Positions 9,496-19,266 are shown, counted from the stretch's first letter. The stretch is DNA of 64,000 nt from Sphingobium arseniciresistens (GCA_029167225.1 JARFNK010000015.1:86980-150979), one strand, 5' to 3'. Program-made: numbers and translations. The notes: generated from the sequence alone by a model not told the origin.

Positions 9496-9614
9496 GAAGA
9501 ACGTCTCCTTGAACAAGCATAGTGCCGGGGTTCCGGCGGAAATCAAGCGCGGGGCTTAGCCGCCCCGGCGACGTCATGCCAGAGGGCGCGGAGAAAAACC
9601 GCGCGCGGGGTGAT

Positions 9615-9671
9615 TTAGGGTTCAGGCCCATGCATTACGACGACCTCGTAATGCATGGGCCTGAACCCTAA
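9615..9671. repeat. perfect palindrome, 26-bp arms and 5-base loop
   Basis: Positions 9615-9640 are exactly reverse-complementary to 9646-9671, with CGACC as the loop. The element sits in the gap between divergent rph and the DUF6438 lipoprotein gene, so it terminates neither. There is no T-run on either side. It may be a dispersed palindromic element or a very long operator. Its copy number cannot be told from this window; I saw no second copy here. Confidence 0.85.
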
Positions 9672-9723
9672 GTTGGGATACAGGCAGGCGTGCCTAGAGT
9701 CGAAGGGGCAGAAGGAGCAGACG

Positions 9724-10245
9724 ATGCGAAAGAGCTTTGCAATGCTGGCAGTGATCGGCGCGCCGCTCTGGCTGGCAGCTTGCGCCCATAAGGCCGAGGT
9801 CGCCACCGGGCCGCTGCCGACGGCGGACACGATCCGCTTTGCCGCCGGCCCCTGTTTCGGTGCATGCCCCAGCTACAGCGTAACGATAGAGCCCGATGGT
9901 TCGGGCGTACTGATCCCACAGAGGAATACTGCGGTGCCGGGGGAGACCCGCTTCACGGTGACGCCCGCGCAATATCGGCGGTTGCGCACGGCGCTGGCGC
10001 CCTGGCGCCCGGCCACGGGCACGAAGAAGCGGATCGCGCAGGGCGAGAACTGCACCCGCGCGGCGACCGACATGCCGGGATACCAGATCGAATGGAGCCG
10101 GCGCGGGCAGGCGAAGACCAATCTCGACTTCTATGGCGGCTGCTTCGACGCGCGCTATGCGGGTCTGCGCAAGGCGGTCGGGGACGTGCCGGCGATCCTG
10201 GATATCCAGAAGATGCTCAAGGTGCCGGTGAGACCGGCCGGATAG
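9724..10245 (+). CDS. DUF6438 domain lipoprotein
   Basis: A 173-residue protein that starts at the ATG preceded by GAAGGAG (9711-9717). The signal peptide ends in a lipobox-like LAAC about residue 21. The mature part has the DUF6438 opening DTIRFAAGPCFGACPSYSVTI with paired cysteines and further cysteines at GENCTR and YGGCFD, suggesting disulphides in the periplasm. Function of the family is unknown. It is a single gene divergent from rph across the long palindrome. Confidence 0.8.
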   Translation: MRKSFAMLAVIGAPLWLAACAHKAEVATGPLPTADTIRFAAGPCFGACPSYSVTIEPDGSGVLIPQRNTAVPGETRFTVTPAQYRRLRTALAPWRPATGTKKRIAQGENCTRAATDMPGYQIEWSRRGQAKTNLDFYGGCFDARYAGLRKAVGDVPAILDIQKMLKVPVRPAG

Positions 10246-10384
10246 GCGGCAGCGTCCCCGCCTTGGTCTTTGTCGATATGTGACATGCCCGAATGGGACA
10301 CTCCACGCGAAGGCATGGCCTGTCCCGCATGCCGGTGCTATTGCCTTCAATATGGGTATGGCCCCGGGGGAATGAGGCAGGGAC

Positions 10385-11191
10385 GTGACGACACAGAATG
10401 ACGATGGCGTAAAGAGCCAGGAAGAGGGTCCGAAGGGCGCGCAGACGCTGATGCGTGCGCTCGATATTCTGGACGAGGTGATCGACGGGCGGGTGCGCGC
10501 GGCCGACCTTGCCCGCAAGCTGGGCATGAGCCGCACGACGACGCACCGGCTCGCCCACGCGCTGCGATCGCGCAACTATCTGTCCGTTACCTCGGACGGG
10601 TTCGCGCTGGGGCCCAAGCTGTTGCAGCTGGGCGCGATGGCGAAGGAGCAGACCGATTTCGTGCGGATCGCGCGCCCCTATATGGAGCTTTTGTCGGAAC
10701 GCACCGGCTTCTGCGTGTTCGTGGGCAAGCGTGAGGGCGACTGGTCGCGCCATCTGGACCGGGTAACGGGCCGCCAGCGGCTGCGCGTGGCGACGGCGCC
10801 CGGCGATCGGCGCCCGATCGCGGAAACGGGGCTTGGCAAGGCGCTGCTGCTGGACGAGGATCGCGCGACGCTGGAGCGCCTCTACATCCTGTCGAAGGAC
10901 GGGGATGTCGCACCGGCCAAGGTCGAGGCGTGGCTCAAGATGATGGCGGCCCATGCCGCGCGCGGCTTCGTGACGCATGAAAGCGAATTGAGCGATGGGG
11001 TGCGCTCCATAGCGGCGCCGGTGCGCAACGCCGAGGGGCAGGTGTGCGTCGCCATCAGCATCGCCAGCGCGGCCCATTATCTGGACGACGAGACGATGAA
11101 GGATCTGTCTGTACAGGTTGTGCAGACGGCCGCCAATATCAGCCAGGTGCTCGGCTATGTGCCTGATCGGGGGGCAGCGACCGGCGCCTGA
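10385..11191 (+). CDS. IclR family transcriptional regulator
   Basis: A 268-residue regulator starting at GTG. The N-terminal winged helix (about residues 18-80) contains LMRALDILDEVIDG, DLARKLGMSRTTTHRLAHAL and GFALGPKLLQLG. The C-terminal effector domain shows PYMELLSERTGFCVFVG and ETGLGKALLL, both IclR signatures. Such proteins usually control carbon-source catabolism, but no catabolic operon adjoins it here, so its target is unknown. A GC hairpin (11181-11202) follows the stop. Confidence 0.92.
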   Translation: MTTQNDDGVKSQEEGPKGAQTLMRALDILDEVIDGRVRAADLARKLGMSRTTTHRLAHALRSRNYLSVTSDGFALGPKLLQLGAMAKEQTDFVRIARPYMELLSERTGFCVFVGKREGDWSRHLDRVTGRQRLRVATAPGDRRPIAETGLGKALLLDEDRATLERLYILSKDGDVAPAKVEAWLKMMAAHAARGFVTHESELSDGVRSIAAPVRNAEGQVCVAISIASAAHYLDDETMKDLSVQVVQTAANISQVLGYVPDRGAATGA

Positions 11192-11202
11192 TCGGGCGCC
11201 GG
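11181..11202. terminator. GC-rich hairpin at the end of the IclR gene
   Basis: Perfect 8-bp arms CCGGCGCC (11181-11188) and GGCGCCGG (11195-11202) enclose the iclR-type stop codon. No T-run follows, so it is at best a weak or rho-assisted terminator between convergent genes. Confidence 0.4.
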
Positions 11203-11284
11203 GTCGAGCGGCGAGGCGCAGCGGCAGCGCGAGGGGCGAAGGTGCGAGGACTGTCCGTTCCGCACCACGCCCCCCATGCCCGGT

Positions 11285-13057
11285 CTATTTCACGGTAGCA
11301 GGCTTGTCCTTCGCGGCTGCAGCCTTGGCCTTTTCGTCCTCTGCGGCTCTCCAGACCTGATAGGCGTCGATCTCGTCATTCTGGCGCAGCAGTTTCGACA
11401 TCGGATCGATGCGCGGATGTATGCCTTGCGGCACCGTTATGCTGCCCGTGCCGTCCGCCATCGGCAGGGTGACGAGCATGCCGCCCATTTCCACCTCCAC
11501 CGGCATCGCGAAGGTCGATTTCGCCGCGCTTTCCCAGCGGAGCGTCAGCCGGTCGCCCTCGCGGGTTTCGACGAGTCGCGGCAGCTTGGCCTGGCGGAAA
11601 TAGCTGTCGAAGAACCAGCTGTAATCCTTGCCCGTCACCTCCCGCAGGATCGCCTCATAGTCCTTAGTGCTGGCGAAGCGGGGGGTGAAATTGCCGGGCC
11701 TGGGATCGGGGCGGCCATAGACGATGCGGCGGGTGGCATCGAAAAACGCCGTGTCGCCGATCAGCCAGCGCAGCGTGTGCAGCACCAGCGACCCCTTGTA
11801 ATAGATGTCGTTCCCCGGCCCGATATCCTTGTTGTAGACCTGTTCCTCGGTCATCGGCTTTCCGGACACGACGGGAAAGCGGTTCATCAGGGCGATGCGA
11901 TGCTTCCACAGCGTCTGCATGTAGGGCATCTCGCCACCGCGCCATTGCAGGTAGAGCGGCTGCATATAGGTGCCGTAGCCCTCGTGCAGCCACATGTCGT
12001 CCCAATTGCTGTTGGTCAGCTGGTTGCCGAACCATTCATGGCTGAATTCATGCTGGAACAGCCAGTCATAGCCCTCCGGCGCCAGTTTGTAGCCATTGCC
12101 ATAGGCGTTGATCGTCTGATGCTCCATGCCCAGATGCGGGGTCTCCACCACGCCCAGCTTCTCGTCGCCAAAGGGATAGGGGCCGATCATCTCCTCGAAG
12201 AAATCCAGCGTCGGGGCGAACTGCGCGAACAGTGCCTTGGCCTGCGCCTCCTCGCCCGGCAGATACCAGTAGCGCATGGGGATGATATTGCCGAAGCGGC
12301 TCTTATAGTCCGCCTCGATCACCTTGTAGGGCGCGATGTTGAGGGCGATCGCATAGCCATTGGGATGCTTCGCGCGCCAGTGCCAGGTGTGGCGGCCGCC
12401 GGGCTGCGCCGTTACCCCCACGAACACGCCGTTGGAGGGCGCGACCAGATCCTGCGGTACGGTGATGTGGAGGTCGACCGTGCCGACCTCCACCGTGGGG
12501 TTGTCGAAACAGGGCCAGAACAGGTCGCAGCCCTCGCCCTGCACGGCCGTCGCGATCCACGGCTTGCCGTCCCTGATCTTGTCCCACACGAAGCCGCCAT
12601 CCCAGGGCGCGTTGACCGCGACATGCGGCGTGCCGGCATAGCTGACGGTCAGCGTGAAGCTCTGCCCCTTGGCGATCCGCCGGGGCAGGGCGACGCGCAC
12701 CATGCCATCGGGATTGCACCAGGCGGAGGCGGGCAGGGGCTTGCCGTCCAGGGCGATGGCGCTGATCGGCAGGTTGTGGTCGAGATCGAAGACCATCGCG
12801 CGCAGCGGCGCCTTGGCGGTAAAGCCGAGCGTTGCGGTGCCGGCGATGGCGTGGCGATCCGGGAAGACTTCGATCGCGAGATCGGCGGTGGTGAACTCGA
12901 CCGCCTTCTGCTCGGGCGCCAGCGGCAGGCCGCTGGCCTCGGTCCGTTCGGTGAGGAGAGGCTTGCCCTTTTCGGGCAGGGCTGTGGCAGCCTGCGCAAG
13001 CGCGGGCGCGGCGGCTGCCAGCAGGCAAGTGGCGAGGAAGGAAAAAGATGTCGTCAT
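11285..13057 (-). CDS. M1 family metallopeptidase (aminopeptidase N-like), exported
   Basis: A 590-residue zinc aminopeptidase. I chose the ATG at 13057, which opens with a signal peptide (MTTSFSFLATCLLAAAAPALAQA). The catalytic core has the modified GAMEN element GMEHQTINAYG, the zinc site HEFSHEWFGNQ (about residue 335) and the third ligand in WLHEGYGTYM 18 residues later. The N-terminal beta domain and C-terminal region are of usual M1 length. It likely works in the periplasm on peptides. Its stop lies close to the convergent IclR gene. Confidence 0.93.
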   Translation of the reverse strand: MTTSFSFLATCLLAAAAPALAQAATALPEKGKPLLTERTEASGLPLAPEQKAVEFTTADLAIEVFPDRHAIAGTATLGFTAKAPLRAMVFDLDHNLPISAIALDGKPLPASAWCNPDGMVRVALPRRIAKGQSFTLTVSYAGTPHVAVNAPWDGGFVWDKIRDGKPWIATAVQGEGCDLFWPCFDNPTVEVGTVDLHITVPQDLVAPSNGVFVGVTAQPGGRHTWHWRAKHPNGYAIALNIAPYKVIEADYKSRFGNIIPMRYWYLPGEEAQAKALFAQFAPTLDFFEEMIGPYPFGDEKLGVVETPHLGMEHQTINAYGNGYKLAPEGYDWLFQHEFSHEWFGNQLTNSNWDDMWLHEGYGTYMQPLYLQWRGGEMPYMQTLWKHRIALMNRFPVVSGKPMTEEQVYNKDIGPGNDIYYKGSLVLHTLRWLIGDTAFFDATRRIVYGRPDPRPGNFTPRFASTKDYEAILREVTGKDYSWFFDSYFRQAKLPRLVETREGDRLTLRWESAAKSTFAMPVEVEMGGMLVTLPMADGTGSITVPQGIHPRIDPMSKLLRQNDEIDAYQVWRAAEDEKAKAAAAKDKPATVK

Positions 13058-13188
13058 GCCGCCCCTGCTGCCCATATCAATCTGCCGTATCAGTGTGCCG
13101 TGACAATAAGGCAGTGGCGGCGCGGGGCAAGGGGGCGGATGACGGAGGCTGGAGTGCTTCCCGCACCCACAGCCCCCGCCATACGGCA

Positions 13189-13956
13189 TCATTTCTTCAG
13201 CCGGTATCCGGTGCGGAACACCCAGGCGATGATGCCCAGGCACAGCGCGATCATCCCCGCGATGAAGGCCATCGAAAAGCCGATGTCGACGTCGCCCTTG
13301 CCGAAGAAGGTCCAGCGGAAGCCGCTGATGAGGTACACGATCGGGTTGAACAGCGTGATCGTGCGCCACGGCTCGGCCAGCATGTGGATGGAATAGAAGG
13401 CGCCGCCCAGGAAGGTCATGGGCATCACCACCAGCAACGGGATCACCTGCAACTGCTCGAAGCTCTGCGCCCAGATGCCAAGGATGAAGCCGAACAGGCA
13501 GAAGCTGATCGCGATCAGCGCCATGAAGGCGAACATGGCGATGGGCCGCTGCACCTCGATATCGACGAACAGATGCGCCGTCGTGAAGATGATGAGGCCG
13601 ACCGTCATCGACTTGGTCGCCGCAGCGCCGACATAGGCGATCACGGTCTCCACCGCGGAGACCGGCGCCGAGAGCAGTTCATAGATCGTGCCGGTGAACT
13701 TGGGCATGTAGATGCCGAAGCTCGCGTTGAAGATGCTTTCGGTGAACATCGACAGCATGATGAGCCCTGGCACGATATAGGCGCCATAGGGAATGCCGTT
13801 GATCTCCGTCATCCGCGACCCGATCGCCCCGCCGAAGACGACGAAGTAGAGCGAGGTGGTGATGACGGGCACGGCGAGCCCGGTGAGCAGCGTGCGGGCG
13901 AAGCGATGCAGCTCGAAGAAGTAGATCGCCTTGATGGCGTGCAGATTGAGCGTCAT
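13189..13956 (-). CDS. ABC-2 type transporter permease
   Basis: A 255-residue integral membrane protein with six hydrophobic segments, starting [23 protein letters not shown] and containing the ABC-2 signature region [23 protein letters not shown] and [12 protein letters not shown]. It is the membrane half of an exporter whose ATPase gene overlaps its start by 4 bp (ATGA). Relatives (YadH/NodJ-like) export small molecules, drugs or glycans; the substrate here is unknown. Confidence 0.92.
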   Translation of the reverse strand: MTLNLHAIKAIYFFELHRFARTLLTGLAVPVITTSLYFVVFGGAIGSRMTEINGIPYGAYIVPGLIMLSMFTESIFNASFGIYMPKFTGTIYELLSAPVSAVETVIAYVGAAATKSMTVGLIIFTTAHLFVDIEVQRPIAMFAFMALIAISFCLFGFILGIWAQSFEQLQVIPLLVVMPMTFLGGAFYSIHMLAEPWRTITLFNPIVYLISGFRWTFFGKGDVDIGFSMAFIAGMIALCLGIIAWVFRTGYRLKK

Positions 13957-14903
13957 GCCGCGACCTCCGTCTGCTGGGTCGGCTGCTGGTGGACGAGGCT
14001 GACGAAGATATCCTCCAGCGAGCTTTGCCGCGTGTCGAGATCCTTGTAGCCGATGCCCAGGTCGCCCAGCGCCCGCAGCAGCGAGGCGACGCCGGTACGC
14101 TCCGCCTGCGTGTCGAACAGATATTCGATCTCGTTGCCGTCTGCCTTCAGCGTCAGCTGCCAGTCCGCCAGTGCTGGCGGGAGGGCCGCCAGAGGCTCGG
14201 TCAGGAACACCGTTAGCGTTTTCTTGCCGAGCTTCTTCATGAGCGCGGTCTTGTCCTCGACCAGCATGATCTCACCCTTGTTGATCACGCCCACCCGGTC
14301 GGCCATTTCCTCGGCCTCCTCGATATAATGGGTGGTGAGGATGATGGTGACGCCGGTCTCGCGCAGCTGGCGCACCAGCCCCCACATGTCGCGGCGCAGC
14401 TCCACGTCGACGCCTGCCGTCGGCTCGTCCAGGAAAAGCACGCGCGGCTCGTGGCTGAGCGCCTTGGCGATCATCACTCGACGCTTCATGCCGCCCGACA
14501 GCTCCAGGATCTTGCTGTTGCGCTTGTCCCACAACGACAGGTCACGCAGGATCTTCTCGATCAGCGCGTCGTTGCGCGGCTTGCCGAACAGGCCGCGGCT
14601 GAAGCGTACCGTGTCGATCACCCGCTCGAACGCATCGGTGTGCAGTTCCTGGGGCACCAGCCCGATGGCGCTACGCGCGCCGCGATAGTCGCGCACGATG
14701 TCATGCCCGGCAACCGTTACCGTACCGTCGCTCGCTCGCACATTGCCGCACACGATGGAGATCAGGGTCGTCTTGCCCGCGCCATTGGGGCCGAGCAAGG
14801 CGAAGATTTCGCCCTCCTCGATCTGCAGGTCGACGCCCTTCAGCGCCGAAAATCCGGAGGCATAACGCTTGGTCAGCCCCGATATGTCGATGATGGATGC
14901 CAT
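13953..14903 (-). CDS. ABC transporter ATP-binding protein
   Basis: A 316-residue ABC ATPase with Walker [13 protein letters not shown] (about residue 38), Q-loop region LVPQEL, signature [15 protein letters not shown], Walker [13 protein letters not shown] and H-loop TTHYIEEAE. The C-terminal extension of some 80 residues is typical of CcmA/NodI/YadG-type subunits. I chose the ATG at 14903 ([17 protein letters not shown]). It is coupled to the following permease gene by an ATGA overlap. Confidence 0.94.
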   Translation of the reverse strand: MASIIDISGLTKRYASGFSALKGVDLQIEEGEIFALLGPNGAGKTTLISIVCGNVRASDGTVTVAGHDIVRDYRGARSAIGLVPQELHTDAFERVIDTVRFSRGLFGKPRNDALIEKILRDLSLWDKRNSKILELSGGMKRRVMIAKALSHEPRVLFLDEPTAGVDVELRRDMWGLVRQLRETGVTIILTTHYIEEAEEMADRVGVINKGEIMLVEDKTALMKKLGKKTLTVFLTEPLAALPPALADWQLTLKADGNEIEYLFDTQAERTGVASLLRALGDLGIGYKDLDTRQSSLEDIFVSLVHQQPTQQTEVAA

Positions 14904-15053
14904 AGGAAAATACTGCCCCCGGTCGTTGCCAGAGAGGTAAGGTGCGCCCCTGATATTGCAAGCGCTCACACGCGAGGCGGCCTGCAGGAGACCGAACGCG
15001 ATTTCCAGCCCACGCATGTTTCACGCGGCCCTGAAACCCTCTAGGAGGGCGGC

Positions 15054-16820
15054 ATGACAGCAGCCCTCAACATCACCCGTTCCATCGTCGGTCAACCCTG
15101 GCACTGGCGCGGGACGAGCACGGACGGGCGCGATCCGGGGTTCCAGCCCGACGACCTGGTGACGCAGCTGCTTATCAGCCGCGGCTGCCCGCGTGAGCAG
15201 GTGGAGCAATATCGCAACCCCACCATCCGCGCCTTCATGCCCGACCCCAGCCTGTTCCGCGACATGGACCGCGCTGCCGAGCGGCTGGCCGATGCCGTGC
15301 AGGCGGGCGAGCAGGTGACGATCTTCGGCGATTATGACGTGGACGGGGCGACCAGCGCCGCGCTGCTCGTGCGCCTGCTGCGCGAGCTTGGCTTGCCCGC
15401 GGGCAGCTACATTCCCGACCGGCTGATGGAGGGCTATGGCCCTTCGGGCGAGGCGCTGGTGCGGCTGGGCGCGCAGGGTGCATCGCTGATCGTCACCGTC
15501 GATTGCGGCGCGCAGGCGTTCGAGGCGCTGGCGATGGCGCGCGATGCGGGCGTCGACGTGGTGGTGGTGGACCATCATAAATGCGCCGCCGCGCTGCCGG
15601 CCGCCTTCGCGCTGGTGAACCCCAACCGGCTCGACGAAAGCGACGAGGGGGCGACCCATGGGCATCTGGCCGCCGTCGGCGTCGCGTTTCTGCTCGGCGC
15701 GGCGCTGCTGCGGACCTTGCGGGGCAGGGGCTGGTTCGAGACGCGCGCCGAGCCGCGCATCATGGACCTGCTCGATCTGGTGGCGCTGGGCACGGTCGCG
15801 GACGTCGCACAGCTGCGCGGGCTCAACCGAGCCTTCGTGGCGCAGGGGCTGAAGGTGATGGCCGGTCGCCGCAACATCGGGCTGGCCGCGCTCATCACCG
15901 CCAGCCGCCTCAGCCGTGCGCCGCTGTGCCATGATCTGGGCTTTGCGCTGGGGCCGCGAATCAATGCCGGCGGACGGGTAGGGCGCTCGGACCTCGGCGT
16001 GCGCCTGCTCACCACGCAGGATCCGCAGGAGGCCGCGACCATCGCCGCAGAACTCGACCGCCTGAACGAGGAACGCCGCGCCATCGAGGCGCAGGTGCAG
16101 GAGGCCGCGGAGCAGCTGGCCGATGCCCAGCATAACCGCGCCGTCGCGCTGGTTTCGGGCGAGGGCTGGCATCCCGGCGTGATCGGCATCGTTGCCGGGC
16201 GGCTGAAGGAGCGGCTGGGGCGCCCGGCCATCGTGATTGCGCTGGACGAGACGGGCGTGGGCAAGGGGTCGGGTCGCTCGATCGCGGGCGTGGACCTGGG
16301 CGCCGCCGTGCTTGCGGCCAAGGACGAGGGGTTGCTGGTGGCGGGCGGCGGCCATGCGATGGCGGCCGGCCTTACCGTTGCGGCCGGCGGCGTTGATGCG
16401 CTCGCCGAATTTCTCGATGCGCGCCTGTCCGCTGATGTCGCCCGTGCCACCGGCGAGCGCTCGCTGCTGATCGACGCGGTACTGAGCCCGCGCGGCGTCA
16501 ATCCCGATTTCGTCGCCGCGATCGACGCCGGGGGGCCCTATGGCATGGGCTGGCCCGCCCCGCGCATCGCCACCGGCCCCGTGCGCATGATCCGGGCGGA
16601 CATCGTGGGCACCAACCATGTCCGCGCGATCGTTGCCGGCGAGGATGGGCAATCGCTCAAGACCGTGGCCTTCCGCCAGGCGGAAACGCCTCTGGGACAG
16701 GCCCTGCTGGGCGCCCCGCGCGACCGCCGGCTCTGGCTCGCGGGCCGCGCGAAGATCGACGACTGGGGTGCCCGCCCTGCCGCCGAGCTGCATGTGGAAG
16801 ACGCCGCCTGGGCCGATTGA
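15054..16820 (+). CDS. recJ: single-stranded-DNA-specific exonuclease RecJ
   Basis: A 588-residue DHH-superfamily 5'-3' exonuclease used in recombination and mismatch repair. It shows FGDYDVDGATSAALL near residue 88, the TVDCGA motif, VVVDHHKC (DHH box), ALGTVADVAQLRG, the C-terminal DHHA1 motif KGSGRSIAGVDLG and GGGHAMAAGL. An AGGAGGG ribosome-binding site precedes the ATG. It is the last core gene before tRNA-Glu. Confidence 0.95.
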   Translation: MTAALNITRSIVGQPWHWRGTSTDGRDPGFQPDDLVTQLLISRGCPREQVEQYRNPTIRAFMPDPSLFRDMDRAAERLADAVQAGEQVTIFGDYDVDGATSAALLVRLLRELGLPAGSYIPDRLMEGYGPSGEALVRLGAQGASLIVTVDCGAQAFEALAMARDAGVDVVVVDHHKCAAALPAAFALVNPNRLDESDEGATHGHLAAVGVAFLLGAALLRTLRGRGWFETRAEPRIMDLLDLVALGTVADVAQLRGLNRAFVAQGLKVMAGRRNIGLAALITASRLSRAPLCHDLGFALGPRINAGGRVGRSDLGVRLLTTQDPQEAATIAAELDRLNEERRAIEAQVQEAAEQLADAQHNRAVALVSGEGWHPGVIGIVAGRLKERLGRPAIVIALDETGVGKGSGRSIAGVDLGAAVLAAKDEGLLVAGGGHAMAAGLTVAAGGVDALAEFLDARLSADVARATGERSLLIDAVLSPRGVNPDFVAAIDAGGPYGMGWPAPRIATGPVRMIRADIVGTNHVRAIVAGEDGQSLKTVAFRQAETPLGQALLGAPRDRRLWLAGRAKIDDWGARPAAELHVEDAAWAD

Positions 16821-16873
16821 GGGGCTGTTTTCCTTCCTGTGCAAAGTTCGCGCAAAGAAGGCTGGAAAGAGGG

Positions 16874-16902
16874 TTGACCACACCAAACATACCCCCTAAA
16901 GG
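16874..16902 (+). promoter_or_regulatory. possible promoter of tRNA-Glu
   Basis: TTGACC at 16874-16879 and TAAAGG at 16897-16902 are spaced by 17 bp and would start transcription about 35 bases ahead of the mature tRNA. The -10 box is a poor match, so this is a suggestion only. Confidence 0.35.
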
Positions 16903-16943
16903 CCGCCTTCACTCATGGACATGCGCTCCGGCGCACGGCTCAT

Positions 16944-17019
16944 GGCCCCTTCGTCTAGCGGTCTAGGACGCGGCCCTTTCACGGCTGAAACACGGGTTCG
17001 ATTCCCGTAGGGGTCACCA
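16944..17019 (+). tRNA. tRNA-Glu (UUC)
   Basis: The 76 bases fold as a tRNA: acceptor GGCCCCT pairs with AGGGGTC, D-arm GTC...GAC, anticodon stem CGGCC/GGCTG with anticodon TTC at 16978-16980, T-arm CGGGTTCGATTCCCG, and an encoded CCA. The sequence is close to other bacterial tRNA-Glu. All genes to its right look mobile, so its 3' end is the probable integration site of the island. Confidence 0.95.
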
Positions 17020-17182
17020 GTCAAGCGCTTCAACGCCTTGATATTGGCTGATAAATTAGTTTTCTCGGAAAATCAGGCCCACATGTGTTCCCACAATTTG
17101 GCTGGGACATGTTGAACCTATTCGCGATCCGTTGATACCGCCCAGAGCGCATCCAACGATGTTCGCTAAAATCCGAAGCGAT

Positions 17183-18187
17183 TCAGATTTCGCCTTTTTG
17201 GGCGATGGTCCGAACGATGCGCTTCCCGTTCCGACGCTCAAGTTGCACAAAAATGTCCACGGTGCTGCGCACATAATGCAGGATATCTTCGCGCTTCAGT
17301 TGGGTTCCCGATTGCAGGATGATCAACGCCAGTTGCTCGATCGCTTTGGTCGGGCTGTCGGCGTGTATCGTCGTCATTGAGCCTGGATGGCCGGTGTTGA
17401 TAGCACGTAGGAATGTATAGGCCTCACCGCCGCGCAATTCTCCCAGGATGATCCGATCCGGCCGCATACGTAGGGATGCCTGGAGAAGGTCGTCAGTATT
17501 GACCTTGGCTTCCCCCAGTTCGCCTTTCACCGCGACAAGGCCCACGGCATTAGCGTGATCAAGCTGTAACTCGGGCGTATCCTCAATGAGGATCAATCGC
17601 TCCTCGGCAGGTATCTTACGCATCAATGCGCCAAGGAAAGTCGTCTTGCCGGTCGATGTGCCCCCGGAAATCAATATGGTCTTACGCTGGCGCACGGCCT
17701 CGGAGAGCATGGCGACACGATCATCCGTCTCGGCAATCGCTTGCGCGACCTCTTGCTCCTCTGGCCCATCAAACGCCCTATTCAGAGCATAATCTTCCAA
17801 TGTGAGATTGGATGATATGTGCCGCCTTATGGCAAGCGCCAGCGGCCCTCTAGTCGCCGGCGGCGCGACGATCTGCACACGCGACCCATCGGGCAAGCGA
17901 GCGCCGAGCAGCGGATGTTCTCTGTTGATGCCTTGATGGGACAGGCTCGCAATTTGACGTGCGAGACGCCACAGCGTTGCTTCTGTGAGTGCTGGCACCG
18001 CTTCTCTGGCGATACCGCCGCCCAACCGCTCAATCCATATTTCGCCAGGGTGGTTGATGTAGATATCGGTGACGTCGGGTTGGACGAGCACATTCGAGAT
18101 TGGAGAAAGATAGGCGTCGAGGAATGGATAGTCCGAAATCGCTGAATTCGTCCCAGCATCTGTCGAGTCCGCGCCGCCGTCCGTCAT
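17183..18187 (-). CDS. virB11: VirB11 type IV secretion ATPase
   Basis: A 334-residue hexameric ATPase that powers pilus assembly and DNA transfer at the inner membrane. Walker A GGTSTGKTTFLGAL lies about residue 173, the Asp box as LILIEDTPELQL, Walker B as DRIILGELRGGEA and the His box as TGHPGSMTTIHADS. Length is standard. It ends the virB operon; its ATG overlaps the virB10 stop by 4 bp. About 160 bp separate its end from tRNA-Glu and hold no gene. Confidence 0.95.
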   Translation of the reverse strand: MTDGGADSTDAGTNSAISDYPFLDAYLSPISNVLVQPDVTDIYINHPGEIWIERLGGGIAREAVPALTEATLWRLARQIASLSHQGINREHPLLGARLPDGSRVQIVAPPATRGPLALAIRRHISSNLTLEDYALNRAFDGPEEQEVAQAIAETDDRVAMLSEAVRQRKTILISGGTSTGKTTFLGALMRKIPAEERLILIEDTPELQLDHANAVGLVAVKGELGEAKVNTDDLLQASLRMRPDRIILGELRGGEAYTFLRAINTGHPGSMTTIHADSPTKAIEQLALIILQSGTQLKREDILHYVRSTVDIFVQLERRNGKRIVRTIAQKGEI

Positions 18188-19266
18188 CGGCGCAGGCCCG
18201 TGCCGCTAAAGTCGAGATCCTTTGCCACAAACACCGAGATTTCTGCGCCAGAGGCTACTTTGACGGTCGGAGCGGAATCCACATTGGGGAGGAGGTTCTG
18301 CGCCGTGGCACCGACCTGCCCCGGCAGACCCACGATCACGGAATTGCCTTTGGGTTGGGACGCAAGATTGACGCCAATTGTGAGGGCAGATTGCAACACC
18401 GCATTACCGAACCGTTCAAAGAAATGATTATTGACCTTGCCTGCGATACCAGCGCCACCCAGCACATCCGCAGCGGGTGAGCCAATGCGGATGGCAACGC
18501 CATCGGGCCGGATGAGCCTGGTCCAGGTTACCAAGACACGTTTTTGCCCGGCCTTGGGGTCGCCCGACGCTTCTCCGATCAGTCGGCTTCCGCGCGGGAT
18601 AAGGACACGCGTGCCATCGAACCCCCGCGCATCGCGCGAGACTACTGCCCGCACCAATCCAGGGCGACGGCTGTCGATCGGCGTTTCCAACACCGCATTG
18701 ATCATCGAACCTTGTGGAACAAGATTAGTGCGATTGCGGATGACGCTCGCGCGGACGGCCTGGTCATCGCCCGCCGCGCCTGCAGCAGCGGAGGCGTTAC
18801 CCGGACCTTCGCCCACACCTAAGTCGATGATCAGCGGCGAACCGTCGCCATCTTCCTTAGCGCGAGGCGGCGATGCGGCTTGAGCAACCTGTATCGGCGC
18901 CATAGGCGGGTGGTAGATGGGGACCGGCTGCTGTGGAAACATGGGGCGGTTTACGCTCGCCGTCGATGGCGGCGTCACAATCGGTTCGGAGGTCGGTATG
19001 ACTACGGATGTTTTCGCAACTGGTAGAGCTGGCAAAGGCAGGGCAAGCGGCTGAGGGGAAGCTATGATGCCCTGAGCAGATGCCGCCTGGCCATTATTTC
19101 GTTCATTGTTTCGCCTGTTGCTGTCCAGAACCAGAAACAACCCAACTGCAAGAACGGTGCAGATGCCGCCAATGGCAAAACCGGAAAGCCCTGCAGCTGG
19201 AGGGCGAACAATGGGTCGCACGTCCCGCGCTGACAGCGCCGCACGCGGATCTAGTTCGTCGTTCAT
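18184..19266 (-). CDS. virB10: VirB10 type IV secretion core protein (TrbI/VirB10)
   Basis: A 360-residue protein spanning both membranes. It has a short cytoplasmic tail, one hydrophobic segment (GFAIGGICTVLAVGLFLVL about residue 28-46), a proline-rich periplasmic stretch with PMFPQQPVPIYHPPMAP, and the C-terminal TrbI domain with VPQGSMINAVLETPIDSRRPG, RVLIPRGSRLIGE and NHFFERFGNAVLQSAL. VirB10 senses ATP use by VirB4/B11 and gates the outer channel. It overlaps virB9 and virB11 by ATGA. Confidence 0.94.
   Translation of the reverse strand: MNDELDPRAALSARDVRPIVRPPAAGLSGFAIGGICTVLAVGLFLVLDSNRRNNERNNGQAASAQGIIASPQPLALPLPALPVAKTSVVIPTSEPIVTPPSTASVNRPMFPQQPVPIYHPPMAPIQVAQAASPPRAKEDGDGSPLIIDLGVGEGPGNASAAAGAAGDDQAVRASVIRNRTNLVPQGSMINAVLETPIDSRRPGLVRAVVSRDARGFDGTRVLIPRGSRLIGEASGDPKAGQKRVLVTWTRLIRPDGVAIRIGSPAADVLGGAGIAGKVNNHFFERFGNAVLQSALTIGVNLASQPKGNSVIVGLPGQVGATAQNLLPNVDSAPTVKVASGAEISVFVAKDLDFSGTGLRR

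Noticed and set aside
11276-13396. Long plus-strand open frame of about 700 codons opposite the M1 peptidase
   Set aside because: It mirrors the codon positions of the real minus-strand peptidase, whose HExxH motif and signal peptide are clear. High GC in third positions produces such antisense frames.
15021-16886. Long minus-strand open frame opposite recJ
   Set aside because: recJ has all its DHH and DHHA1 motifs; the antisense frame has no recognisable domain.
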